The notes beneath the pieces were generated by a model. The model searched no databases and had not been told where the DNA came from. It worked only from the letters and a program-made list of their open reading frames with translations. The translations under genes were made by a program, and so were the position numbers. From Rhizopus sp. PT2906 (Eukaryota; Mucoromycota; Mucoromycetes; Mucorales; Rhizopodaceae): a stretch of DNA of 64,000 bases. The stretch's first letter is position 1. The number at the start of each line of letters is the position of its first letter. The stretch lies in NCBI GenBank assembly GCA_025529335.1, contig JAMYHX010000023.1:1-64000 (forward strand). The letters run 5' to 3'. Below are positions 45,253 through 57,012 of the stretch, in pieces.

Positions 45253-45856
45253 GTTAAAATGAAATAAAAAAGATGAAAATAAAGCTAAAATATATTAGCG
45301 CCATTTGTGTAATCTTGGCTTACTTAACAATAGGCTTAATTATTATCCAATAAAAGTGAATGCTTGAATGTGTTTTTAAGCCCAGTTAGCCTTCACGAAC
45401 TTCAATTCTTACCCTGACTCTGTTTTTAAATAATGTATTCTCTTTCTTCTTCTATAGCCTCATTTGCTAAATTATCTATCAGATACACTACATGAAAACC
45501 ACCTACGTATAGTGTTAGTTCTCATTGAAAGTTTTCTAATAACAATTCATTGGAAGTAGAAGACATTGTTACGTCAAGACTTGATAACGAGATACGTACT
45601 TGGATTGAAGAGCCTGTTGAAAAACAGATGTATTACAATGGAATCAAATCGCTGTTATTCATGAGTGAGGACTAAATGAATAGGGTACCAATGAAAGCAC
45701 TTTTGCTTTAGTTTCCCAACACTTTATACTAATTTGCCGCTTTTGTATAGGATTAAAGAAGGTGTACAAAGATGGTACTTGTGCTGATAGTGTGCCTAGG
45801 TATTACTTTAAAATTTCTTCCAATGGCATAAATAACATATGAATAGATTTAAGCGT
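45253..45856. other. Intergenic region with a possible plus-strand gene relic
   Basis: Between about 45461 and 45676 two coding-like pieces can be read on the plus strand. One has PHLLNYLSDTLHENH-type sequence and the second has V-E-D-I-V-T-S-R-L-D-N-E-I-R-T-W-I-E-E-P to a stop. They lie in different frames. I do not recognise the family; likely a decayed gene. Confidence 0.3.
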
Positions 45857-47698
45857 TTAATTTAAAGTAAAATTAAAGAAATTAGCGATATTTTGGCTAA
45901 TAGTGTAGATAAAGTCTTTAACTCCCATAAACACACTGTTGTCAGTAGGACCATTGACTGCTTGTGAAAGAGGCAAACCCTTGATGATTACAGCAAAACG
46001 ATCTCGTGTTTGATTAAAGACAACAGGATCCGCCAGGACATAGCTAAAGTTCATGCCATTTATACCAATTATTGAAGGTGAGGCAATTGCACGTAAAAGC
46101 ATGTCCATATCAAGATCTTGAGGAACCCTTCCGTTCGTAGTCGGTACGTTTAATATCTCTAACATCTGAGCAATTGCGCGACCCATACGAGGAACTTGAG
46201 CATCCCAGGCAACATCTTCTTGAATCATCTCAACAAGACTGTTGATGAAATCATTAGTCACCGTAGGATTGACAAGAAGCTTGGTAACGTTCATCAATGT
46301 TTCTTCAAATTGCTGCTTGAACTCTGGAACTTGAAGCATTTTATTTGTCAATGGTCGATTGTAAATTTGAGGAAAAGTTGAATAGTTGCCGGTTATTAAT
46401 GGCCTTATGTCACCCAGAGCAAAGCCCAAGGTCATATCCAAGTCTGATGGGATATAGATGTACTTGTTGGATGAGGGATCTTGGTAAAAATAATAGTTAT
46501 TGGCATTGTATATGTATCCGTCATTATAGCCATTAAGAATTTCAAGAGCCATGGCTCGAATAACAGAGTCCATGTCCAACTTTGACTTCCAGATAGCCAC
46601 TGCATCAGGACCACTGACAGGAGCATCAGCAATAAACTTGGTCAACTCTTGAAGAGGAATGTAATCCTCCTTGTTACCAGCCTTTGCCTTGTATAATCCA
46701 TCCCCATATGCAGTTGAGTTACTCAAGTATTTTAAACCGCCTGTGTTGTTCATACCTTGGCCTGTGCCTTGATAGAGATTACCGCTCTTGTAGTCTTTGT
46801 TTCCATTAGCAAACACATTAGCGGTCCAAGGATCTTGAAATGTTTCGATCAAGCCAAATAAACCAATCTCTTGATTATTTAAAAAGACGCGGCAGTAAGA
46901 AAAATCGGTTGAAATGAGACCTAAAGACTTGATCATGTCATAAGCAACCTTCTCGTGGATATAAGATGGATCCGTTCCCATGGCTCTCAACTTGATTCGT
47001 CTGTAGCCGTAGATAGTGTCTTCCTTGTTCAATTTTACGTTATAGGAGGCTTTGAGCATCCATCTGGAGCTGAAACCTGAAATAGAAAACCCAACATTTT
47101 TGAAAGTCAAGCTGTCATTTAAAGATACGTAAGATAAGCTGGCCTTGACTTCGATATCTTGCGTGTAATTATTATGCATAGCAGTAATCTCTGATTCATT
47201 GGCAATAATGTGTATGGTAGGGATTTCTCCTTCTCGATGCAGGTTAGAAGAGATGCGATGGATTGCTGATAATGGTTTGTATACAGTAGGTAATGAAACA
47301 ATCTGCTTCTTGTTCCATGTTCTATTGAAGAATTCATTCAGAGTGTTGGTTTCTATAGGCGATCTAAGGAATGGCTCGCTGATGGTACTGTTGTCTATTT
47401 TTATAATCTTGGTGTATCTGTAACCCTGTCTAGCTATAGGTGCATTACCGGTGTACAAAATTGTGCTAGGCGAACTGAGTTCCAAGGGATAAGTAACGTT
47501 ATCCACAATGACACCCATTGATTCTGATGCGCTTAAAAGTCCAATGACATTGTATTTGATATGCTTATTTTCTGGTTCTCCCTGTGCACTTACAAAGATC
47601 AATGTACCAATCACTAATAAAAGATATGTTAATATAATTGGCTAACAGTCGATTCAGAAGGTGTGCTTACACAGAGCTAAGCACTTGAGTTTCATCAT
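45857..47698 (-). CDS. Secreted CotH-family protein
   Basis: Exon 47698-47671 (28 nt) and exon 47613-45857 give 594 residues. The joined N-terminus MMKLKCLALLIGTLIFVSAQG is a clear signal peptide. The CotH kinase-like core follows: a Y-R-R-I-K-L-R-A-M-G-T-D-P-S-Y-I-H-E-K block, F-L-N-N-Q-E-I-G-L-F-G-L-I-E, and Y-I-Y-I-P-S-D-L-D-M-T-L-G-F-A with its metal-binding Asp pair. Many N-glycosylation sites are present. CotH proteins in Bacillus spores are protein kinases. Mucorales have several, some of which are surface proteins involved in host-cell interaction. This copy ends without the Ser-rich stretch and hydrophobic tail expected of a GPI signal, so it may be secreted rather than wall-anchored. 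No evidence for or against a virulence role. Confidence 0.85.
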
Positions 47699-47853
47699 GT
47701 ATTAAACTAACAAATTATACTTTTTCTTTGTGGTAAAATGTGGTGCTTCTTTTATATGATTTCGAGAATTATATTTAGTTATTTTTAATCTGCATTTGGA
47801 TAAAGACCTAACCATTGCTGTATAGAATGCTAGGAAAATTATACCATCTGAAG

Positions 47854-48120
47854 TTAATTTACTTGCCGAGCCTTTCTTAACAAAGCTATTACTACTGGTA
47901 GCCCTAGTTTATGGATTCGATCCAGCATAATCTCGGAAACTCCCCCTTTCAATCGGACATCATCCATTAATAAAAAGAAACCGTACTCTATTTTCTTTCC
48001 ATTAATGTTAACGTACCTTAAAACTTTTCTAGCATTAAAGGATCCAAGTTTCCAATGTAACCTTGCATTAAAACTCAAGGTGACAATTAGAGCTGGTTCT
48101 TGGCAGGAACAAAATGTTTA
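47854..48120 (-). pseudogene. Coding-like fragment of unknown family
   Basis: The minus strand is open for about 85 codons and reads like real protein (LHWKLGSFNARKVLRYVNI, then KIEYGFFLLMDD). It has no ATG in good context, no splice signals and no family I know. It abuts the Fanzor-like relic, which suggests a region of inserted and decayed mobile DNA. Confidence 0.3.
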
Positions 48121-48389
48121 TCCCCTAATAAGCATCATTTTGCCAAGGTATTCCCATGCGATTAAATTACAGAATTTTAACCTAAACTTTAGACTTTCCG
48201 AACCCAAAATTGGAATGACCGTAAACTTTGTTATAGACAAGCTAGACCTTCCTTATTAAAATAAGCGATATATAATGATTTGTTGTGCTTGGATTAAAGA
48301 AGTGTATATGTTCTCAATTGTAAATTATATTCTTTTTATATGTAGAAACATATCAATGATCACAAACGAAAAACCTTTCCGACTCCTTG

Positions 48390-48946
48390 GGTAACATATC
48401 ATTTTACGGCATTGATCCAGGGGTCCGCACAATGGCAACCTGTGTCCAAATGAGTACAAAAGACGTCGTTTCATGTTTATGCCTTTCACTTGGACATCCA
48501 ACTTTTTTGGATCATTTCAAGGCTGGAGAGGAGGGAAAGCAAGACCGCAGAATTTAATAAGACCTCGCCAAATGTCTGTTCAACGACACTGCTTCATTAG
48601 AAATCAAGCCTGCTCAGATGGTAAACACAACAAAAGTAACATGTATTTTGTGAACAAGAAGTATCAGCTGTATAAAGAAGTAAGAGAAGAGATGCTGCGG
48701 TTTTACTGCTGTTCACATTAGAGAAGGCGCAATAAATGAGACCCAAAAAGGATTCAAGGACAAGGCATACAGCCTTTCAGCGAAAAAGAAAATGGTCAGT
48801 AACGCAGATCCAGAAAAGGCAATGTTATTTTCTACGGGAACTTCGACAAAGGACATGGCTTGTTCATAAAGTGGTGCGAAAGAAGAAGTACAAAAGCCCC
48901 TTTCCAGCAGATCAGTCACCATTTCAACTTTACTATGTATAAATGA
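48390..48946 (+). pseudogene. Fanzor/TnpB-like (OrfB) relic with frameshifts
   Basis: The first segment reads G-N-I-S-F-Y-G-I-D-P-G-V-R-T-M-A-T-C-V, which fits the RuvC-I motif (G-I-D-P-G) of TnpB and the eukaryotic Fanzor nucleases. After stops there is E-T-Q-K-G-F-K-D-K-A-Y-S-L-S-A-K-K-K and, one frame over, N-V-I-F-Y-G-N-F-D-K-G, which looks like the strand before the RuvC-II acidic residue. The zinc-ribbon end (C-x2-C pairs) is missing. At least three frame breaks separate the pieces, so it is not functional. Similar Fanzor copies are frequent in Mucorales; orientation and motif order support the call, but no alignment was possible. Confidence 0.45.
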
Positions 48947-49584
48947 TTACAAACGACAACCATCCTTCGTTCTCAAGAGTCATGAAAAAAGAAGATGCTT
49001 TAAAAATAACTAGTATAAGTAAAGTCGTATTTTTTCAATTTTTATAATACAATTTATACGAAAAAGCGACAAGTCAGCGCAACATCTCTTTCTGGAAATG
49101 GTGTATGATCCAACACAATTTGGAAGGTTGATGTCAATGCGGACCTCGAATACCTTTTTTCGGGTATTTAGAGTTAGCCGACAGTTACGAGAACACCAAG
49201 GGTCACTGTCCATAAAAATATGTTACTCAGTTACAGTCTTTATACGTGCACACATGATCCCACTATTTTTTTTTTTTTTTTTTTTGAAATGCTTCTACTT
49301 GCAATCTTTCTGCAAAGATACGGAACACGTATCATAGACTAGTTCATCCTTCACAAGAAGAAATAGGAAGAGAGAGAGGAGGATAGGGAATATATCCTCT
49401 CTCTCTTGATCATACATCTACTTATTATCAATAAGACCTATGAGTGATAAATATAATTGTAAGGTTCATTGTTCGCGTAAACCTACCGTGAACTGTGACT
49501 GTTCAAAGACTTGCAAAGACAGCTTTTCTGTCTCTCTCTTTGACTTGACTTTATTCAACAGTTTTTTCTTCTTTATATTTCTTA
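48947..49584. other. Intergenic region before GCP3
   Basis: AT-rich, with a T19-type run near 49266 and an AG-rich/CT-rich pair near 49370-49405 that can fold back on itself (GAGAGAGAGGA... and TCCTCTCTCTC). No gene recognised. Confidence 0.45.
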
Positions 49585-52454
49585 ATGAGTCAATTCACCA
49601 GTACAGCACATTGGTCATCAGCAAGAAATACACGTACTTCCTTGATTTCAACATCAAGCGAGCCCACAGTAACGTCCTGGTCAAACACAATACAAAAACT
49701 CGTTTACCATTTTGGCGATTATCAACACATTTCAGACGAGATCATTCAGCAACAACAGGAACTTGTTGAGAAATATAGTCATATTCTCGCGAGGTGAGCT
49801 CACCGTATTAAAAAAAATATTATTATTGCTGACCTATTATTGATCAGCCAAAGAGAACCATCGATCATAGCAGACGAGCAAAGCATTGTAAATAACATTT
49901 ATGATCAACGTAACTGACATTTTTCTTTCTTTTTTTCTCTTCTTTACTAATCATCACATTAGTCAACCAAGATGCGACATCAGCAAAAGCGTTCCAATTT
50001 GGAATATTGTATAATAAATTGGCTTCAACAGTACGCTTTACTATTATGCATTTTTTTATCTATACTTATTCTCCAAATGTAGCAACGATTGAAAAAGAGA
50101 TGGTCTATTCTTTATTTATTATCCCTACTCAGTAACCTTTCACAGCATCAGGAACAAGGATCAACACAAAACGTAACAGGATTCATTTTCATTTTTTTTA
50201 AAGTGTCTCACCTTGTTTGAAACTATAGTCTGTCTACTCAACCAGTCCCATGTCTGTCAGTTCTCCTGGACTGCCTAATATTGTGGAACCAATGGCACGG
50301 ACATCTAGGCCTCATGAAGTGCATGTAAACGATTCACCAAGGAATATTCGACGAAGGCTAACTCGTGAACCTTCTCCTCAACTTAGTCACCACGATCCTC
50401 CAGCTGTTCAATTGAATAAAGTCAGAGAAATGCATGGAAGAGAAGGTATTATAAAACAAGACGGATTGAGCAAAATGTTCTGATGCGTAGGTTCCTGTTA
50501 GTATCAGAATCAGAGATCCTGCGTGATCTTGTCTTTGTCTTTCAGGGGATTGATGGACAGTACATCAAGTTGGATACCGTAACAAACGAATACTATATCA
50601 ATAAGCAGACTCTGCCTCTATCTCCACCCAAGGAGGAACTCATCTATCGGCTGACGGTCACAGGCTGGCTGTTCATTCACGTAAAGTCATTTGTTGACAC
50701 CCACATGCACAATAATACCACAAGTCTTGTTGTTCAATCACTCTGTGCTGCCATTCAAAGTCAATTGACGGATTATTACCGATTGATCGCTATTCTTGAA
50801 GCCCAAGTCGAAAAGCAGTTACTGGACAAGCACACAAGTCTGACAGAACAGAGCTTAACTCTCAAGCGTCTGCTTGTCTGGATGGAGGAATCTAATAATA
50901 AATTAAGACTCATGAGTACCCTTTTAGACGCCTGTGAAGGTAATATATCCTTTTTTCTTATACATCCGTATTCATGTATATTCTAGGTCAGAAAGGAGGC
51001 GCCATGCTCACGATACTGCACAACTATACAAAGCATGGTGACCCATTTGCCAGAACCTTTGTCATGCAAATGCTGCAGTCAGTGTCCAAGCCATTTTACG
51101 ATATGCTTCAACGTTGGGTATTTGAAGGCGAACTGAACGATCCATATGAAGAGTTCTTTGTCGCTTGTGATATGAATGTGCCGGAAGAAGATCTCTGGCA
51201 GCGCAAGTACTCAATACGTGAACCTATGTTACCTTCCTTCTTCTCAAAGGATCTTGCTCAAAAGATCTTTGCTATTGGCAAATCACTTAATTTTATGCGT
51301 TGTAGCTGTCATGGTATAGATGCTCAGTATGATGTACCTGCTAATGCGGCAGATGTGTTCAAGTATGGTGAAATGCAGACGATGGAAAGAACAATTGATG
51401 CAATCTATATGGATACCGGCAAAACATTGCTTAATTTACTCAAAACAAAGTATAAACTGATGGACCACTTGCATGCTTTGAAACGATACATGTTACTGGG
51501 TCAAGGTGATTTCATTCAATATCTCATGGATGGCTTAGGGTAAGTTTTATTACTATTATTGTCTTATTCTTATATATATATATATTTAGAGCTACACTCA
51601 ACAAACCTGCCACGACTCTGCTTCGTCACAACCTTACAAGCGTACTTGAAACAGCCATTCGGTCGTCCAATGCACAATACGACGACCCAGCGATCCTTAA
51701 CCGACTGGACGTTCGACTGCTCAAGATTCAAAACGACGATATTGGCTGGGACGTATTCACTCTCGACTATCGCATGGAAACACCCATCAACACAGTCATC
51801 AACGCCAACTCTATGCTGCAATACCTCCAAGTCTTTAACTTTCTTTGGCGCTTGAAGCGTGTCGAATACACCTTGTCTGCTTCCTGGAGACAGTGGGGCA
51901 AAGTTAGCCGTGAGTTTTCAGAACTGCCAGATCTTTCGCAGGATCTACACCAGGCTCAGATGACCATACAACGCATGATTCATTTTATATACCAGCTCCA
52001 ACATTATGTTATTTTTGAAGTACTCGAATGTTCATGGAAGAAGCTAGAAGACAATATTCAAAATCACAGTATTGATCTTGATTCTATCATTGAATCTCAT
52101 GCAAGCTATCTAAGCGAGATCACTCAAAAGGGCTTCTTGAGTGGACCAAAGAAAAAAGAATTAGCAGATCGATTGAATGACTTGTTTGATTGTATCCTGA
52201 GATACAAGGTTGTGCTTGATCATCTCCATGGGTATGCCTCGAATGAGGCTGTTAGACGGCACAGCAAGTACACTTTAGAAGGTGACAGTGATAAGCGATT
52301 GAGCAGGATTCGGCGAAACCATCAGGATGTCGAAAACGCATTTACAGCACAGATCTTGCAGTTCTTGGACATACTGAAATCCTATCATGACGAAGACTTG
52401 AGGTCTCTATCAACACGGCTAGATTATAATGATTTTTATTCAAGTAATCAATAA
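49585..52454 (+). CDS. GCP3: Gamma-tubulin complex component 3 (Spc98/GCP3)
   Basis: Eight exons splice in frame to 833 residues: 49585-49793, 49848-49909, 49963-50030, 50083-50172, 50229-50445, 50502-50939, 50987-51539 and 51590-52454. The N-terminal region holds the block F-x-x-x-L-Y-N-K-L...L-K-K-R-W-S-I-L-Y-L-L that matches animal GCP3. Then come the GRIP1 domain (SESEILRDLVFVFQGIDG, LRLLVWM-type helix, GGAMLTILHNYTKHGDPF, PYEEFFVACD) and GRIP2 (LLLGQGDFIQ-type ALKRYMLLGQGDFIQYLMD, VFNFLWRLKRVEY, FEVLECSWKKLE). GCP3 pairs with GCP2 in the gamma-tubulin small complex that nucleates microtubules at spindle pole bodies. Shorter than animal GCP3 in the N-terminal linker, as is usual in fungi. 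Confidence 0.93.
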
Positions 52455-52465
52455 ATGCTTCTTTT

Positions 52466-54359
52466 TTATATCTGTGCAGGGAGTGATTCCGATATACATT
52501 TCACTTGGCCAGTCTTAAAGTAGTCGTCCAGGAGCATTTCTAAACGGGTTATGCCACCCACATTGTCGTTATTGTCACATTTAGGATACACGGGTAAGAT
52601 TTTTTCACGGATTAAGCGGAATAGTTTGGGTGTTTGTGTTGGGTAAGCCTCTAGCAGTCGTTCGGCAGAGACCTCGAGTAGGCCAAGGACTAGAATGGGT
52701 GTGATCTCTCGTGGAGGCATGTTACATATACGTGCTAACCAGACCCATGCGTGCTTGATAGGATATGGGTTCTCGGGTTGACCAGGATCAGGTTTCGTTT
52801 GACAGAGGGCACCATAGAACATGACATAGCATTTCTGTTGTTCAGAGTGCTGCAGGAAGGATTGAAAGGTCTTGTCCTCTTTATTAGTATAATCATATCG
52901 TAGTCTACGTTTTATTTCGTCAACTGCGAGTGTCTATAAAATTGTCAGAGAAAAGGGGTAAGAGCCATGCTAGAACTTACTGGATCGTCATCGTGATATT
53001 GAGGAATAAGGTACGGACATCGTTTGTAAAGACGTCCCATGAGATAGTCTAAAAACTCTGGAATGGTGCTAATTAGTAAATAGGCAAAACGGGCTAAAAA
53101 ATACGCGGCAAATGGTGTTGCATGGACTTCTTGCTTTACTTGAGCTAAAAAAGCCTTTGCAAGAAAGTTAAGGAGCACTTCAAATGCTTCTTGTGATTGT
53201 GCTTTGATACTCGTGAGATGGTTGTACATGACTGTGTACTACAGCCAAAGACGTCAGTTTTTGTGCGGGTAAAGGGCATCTTACGCTCTACCTTTTCAAG
53301 AATAACATTATGCTTGTATTGTAACTGAGCTACTGTACGCTTGACTAATCTGCGTGCCTCAAAGATTTGCTTTCTAAAGGTTGGATCATTGGCCAATTTA
53401 GGTTTGAGGGTAGCCTTGAAGTATTCAATCTTGGCATAATGTTTTTTATATTCTTCTAAACCTTCTGGTGATGTAGCAGAAGAGCGTTGCTAGTTTATGT
53501 TAATAAAACACATAAAGAAAAAGAGTATAACTTACCAGCTTTAATTCCTTGTCCTTCTTTTCTGCTTCTGCCTTTCGTTTCTTTTCTTCTTCTTCCTTTT
53601 GCTTTTTTTCTTTCTCTTCACGTTCCTTTTCAGCGGCTAATTCTGATTCTGTTCGTTCTTTATCATATTTGATAGCAGCTTCCATTAATTCATTTTGCCG
53701 TCTTAGTTCCTCTTCAAATGCTTCATCGTCATCATCGTCGTCGTTATCTTCAAGTGTTCTATTTATATAAATTACTGGTTAAAAACAAGAGCTTTAAACA
53801 ATGTATATTACGTTTTCTTTAAGCTGGCCAATATTTCCTCTGTTTCCTTACGCGCTTGTTCGCGTTTTTTATTTTCTTCCTCCAAGTATTTCTGTCGTTG
53901 TTCTTGTAATTTTTGCAAGTGTTCTTTGTATCTTGATGCGTATTGTTCGTCAGTTGCTCTCTGATATTATTAGTAATTATATTGAACGCGCTTTTTCTTT
54001 TGTTCCCGCTTACAGGGTATCGCTTAAACTTTAATTTATAGTCATCTCTTGAACCAAGAGCACAGCCTAGTTTGATAAGGTTCATTTTATGTTTATAAGT
54101 ATAAACATATTTTGTTGGCCTATATTCATAATCAATCATTATTCAATAAAGGAACTTTAAATGCCTACTTGAACACATCTGACAGATCAATTGAATCATA
54201 GTCAATATCAGAGTCAATATCAGGTGGCGTAAATACGTTTGGATTGGTAATCTTTATAGACTGCATTTGACTGATTGTTTTAATAATGAAAAGAGGAAAC
54301 GGGTTTTTTCTTTGACGATAGTCGGAAATAGAAATGGGACCTTCAAAAAAGCTTGACAC
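52466..54359 (-). CDS. GLE1: mRNA export factor GLE1
   Basis: About six exons. The first (54359 to about 54168) joins in frame across a 48-nt intron to K-P-T-K-Y-V-Y-T-Y-K-H. A long charged coiled coil follows (E-E-N-K-K-R-E-Q-A-R-K-E, an acidic D-D-D-D-D patch, then K-E-R-E-E-K-E-K-K). The C-terminal GLE1 domain contains FLAKAFLAQVKQEV, PYLIPQY, C-Y-V-M-F-Y-G-A-L-C-Q, NPYPIKHAWVWLARI and LEVSAERLLEAY. GLE1 with inositol hexakisphosphate activates the DEAD-box helicase Dbp5 at the cytoplasmic side of the nuclear pore to release exported mRNA. The stop lies 11 nt from the GCP3 stop on the other strand, so the 3' UTRs must overlap. Confidence 0.9.
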
Positions 54360-54819
54360 ACTCTCTTTCTATTCGGATATTTACAGATTTTATAATACAA
54401 TTTATACATGTCCCACACGCAACAGTTAGCATAACATAAAGAGGAAAACCTGTTACCAACATATTATATAGTTAAATCCTTTGTGCTTTTGATAAAGTCA
54501 TATACTCTATGTTGAATAAGCACATCTGTAACAATAAAAGTTCGGTAATAAGAACTGACCAATCACAAAAATGTAACTAAACAGCAGAAATAGACAGATT
54601 ATACATATGAAAGAGATCTGAAATAGAACCAAGAAAATTTCCCTGGATAAGAACAGACTATTAGAAGGTGACAATAAGAAGCTTGATTTCTTTATTTATT
54701 CACGCAATGTGACTTTTAGCTCGCGTTCGATATTTCATTATTCTCAGAATATAAATACAAGAGTCAACTTCATCTCTTGTTTCCATATCTTTTTCAAGAT
54801 TTTTTTTCCAATTTTTTTA
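54360..54819. other. Intergenic region
   Basis: AT-rich promoter region between two diverging genes; nothing else seen. Confidence 0.5.
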
Positions 54820-55842
54820 ATGAAACAAACCATGTCTTCCGTTACCAAAAACACGTCTACTGCCTACGAGCTTTTGATTCAACATGACGATTTTATTACC
54901 GATGCTTTACTGGACAACTGTTTGATCCTTATTAAAACAAAGAAGGTCAATCCTAATTATGCAAATTTTCTGACCAATGGCCACAGAGAAGCTATTAATG
55001 GTCTGCCTCGCAAGTACAGGGGCCGAGGCCAACACGCTCCGAGATAGCTTGCTCAAGTAAGTCAATTGAAAGCGAAGAATGAACTGCCTATTAACCATAT
55101 GTCTTGCTTCGTAGTCTTGACTGCTTCCGTCGCATGGGGGTGGAGGAGCTCAAGGAGTTTAAAAAGCACCTTATGTTTTACTGCCAGAGGTAAGAAAAAG
55201 AACGTAACCTCTTCTTTATGACATCAATTCCTTTATTTCCAAGTGTTCACCCCCGACTCTGGCGTCAAGCTTCGTACAACAGAGGTGTACACTGGCTCTC
55301 TTGAAGTCAAGATGGTGGCCACTAAAGACCTCGATGCCTCCAAGCATCTGGTCCACTGTGCTGGCACTATAGTTCAGATGACGGAGCGACTGGAGATGGG
55401 TGAGGATGAGACTTGCTGGTGGGTTATCAACCACCGCGGTCAAAACCACGTCCTGCTTGGCCCACTCCGGTTCTTTAACGTAAGTTACAGCAATAGAGTA
55501 TATACCACATGGTTTACTAAAGAACTTTAATAGCATGATTGCAAGAACAATGCTAAGGTAAGGCGGAGCTCAAGAAATATGGCTATTTTTTATTTTTTAT
55601 TTTTTTCCTTCTCCTTTAACCCTTTATTATTATGTCAATAGTTTGTTTCCCACAGCAGCAAGAAGCTTGTTCCTCGCATCAAGGCAAAGGTCAAGGCTGG
55701 AAGACAGGTCACTGTATTTTATGGGCGGCGGCTCCCTTGGTTCAGGTAATGTTTCTGTGTCAAAGCTGTAAAACTAGAACTAACGCTTTTGGAATATTCA
55801 TTATTACAGTGCCCCGCCTTTTAAAAATAAAATCTTTATTTG
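54820..55842 (+). pseudogene. SUV4-20/SET9-like histone methyltransferase with two frame breaks
   Basis: Six exon-like blocks: 54820-about 55069, 55115-55189, 55244-55479, 55534-55557, 55642-about 55745 and 55810-55842. In order they give an N-terminal helix (D-D-F-I-T-D-A-L-L-D-N), F-K-K-H-L-M-F-Y-C-Q, F-T-P-D-S-G-V-K-L, a G-P-L-R-F-F-N|H-D-C AdoMet motif across a splice, and G-R-Q-V-T-V-F-Y-G. This is the order of the SUV4-20 family (H4K20 di/trimethylation). The first block runs to a stop near 55046 unless one base is skipped, and the second and third blocks also join out of frame by one base. After FYG the post-SET cysteines are missing and the end is short. Either a pseudogene, or unusual splicing rescues it. 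Third-codon GC is higher than in neighbours. Confidence 0.6.
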
Positions 55843-56150
55843 ATACATAATAATCCTATCTTTATATAAATGTTGTCTATAATAGTCAGCCCTTCTCTTT
55901 CTTTATTCTTGTTCTTATAAAGAAATCATATAGAGTCTTATCAGCAAGCATCTATATTTTGAGATTTGATTGTGCGCTCCAAGAACCACTCCTCCTTAAA
56001 AAATGGCCAGATATTGATTTCATTATGTGAAGAAGTCCTTCATTCTCTCTCAACTCTGTCTCAAACTAACTGGATTAAGGTCAGATAAAAAAAAAGTCTT
56101 TAATTATTATAAAACTCCCTTGGGTTATAAAGTCGTATAAGATAAACTTG

Positions 56151-56870
56151 GGTAACACTAGAGGCACCGCAAAATCAAAGGCATTATTCCCCTCCAAACT
56201 GCAGAACAAAAGTTTGTCAAGGGCTATTTATGGTTTAATTCAGAAACCACTCAAAACTGCTATACGAGAGAATTTGAGAGTGCACAGGGTAAACCCTGAC
56301 CTTCCCCTGATGCCTGTGTCTAGACCTGTTCAAAATAAAGTTATTATTTTTTTCATGGGTTTACAGGGTTTCCGAACGCGCCTTTCATTTGTTATTACCA
56401 TTTTTGGTAATGGTACTCTTTTGATTTAGGCACAACTTGTTTCATTTCTTTATACAAGACTGCTACTTAATAGCAAATAAAGCATATAGCAATTACTACA
56501 AAATAGTATTTATTTAGTCTTTATTAGCAAAAAGTCAAAGGAAAAAAAGAAGGAAAGGATTTGGCAGAGTAACACAAATGATGTGTAACCAATGCTAGGA
56601 ATAAGCGATATAAACAATGTGTGCATGAAATCTATTGCCCCTTTCATCTTTTACAATGTAAAAAAAGAGGGGGAAAATTCAACTGAATTATATACAAGTG
56701 ATAATCTGAATGAATAGAAAAGCATAAAAAAGATGGGCCAAACTTTTAAAAGTCATGAAACGCTTTAGAAATAAACAAAAGTGTGAGCGTAAACCTAATT
56801 TTCTTAAAAGGAGCAAAACCTTATTCAAATTATGATTATCGATAAAATAGAAACCAACAACTTCACACAA
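56151..56870 (+). repeat. Diverged direct repeat, copy 1
   Basis: It begins GGTAACACTAGAGGC, then GCAAAATC, and near its right part contains an AATTTTCTTAAAAG..ATGATTATCGATAAA stretch. Both landmarks recur in the same order at 57013-57380. A 93-codon frame (56148-56429) lies in it. Confidence 0.4.
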
Positions 56871-57012
56871 CTAAGAAAATGGTATAAAAAGAAGAAAATT
56901 TGCTCCCATCCCTTTTTTTCTTTCGTTCTTTTCTCTTTATACTTTTCCCTTATACTCTTTTTGGTTCCTTCTGGCCTTACTGGCTCTTTCTGGTCAAGGT
57001 AAGTTTTTATAG

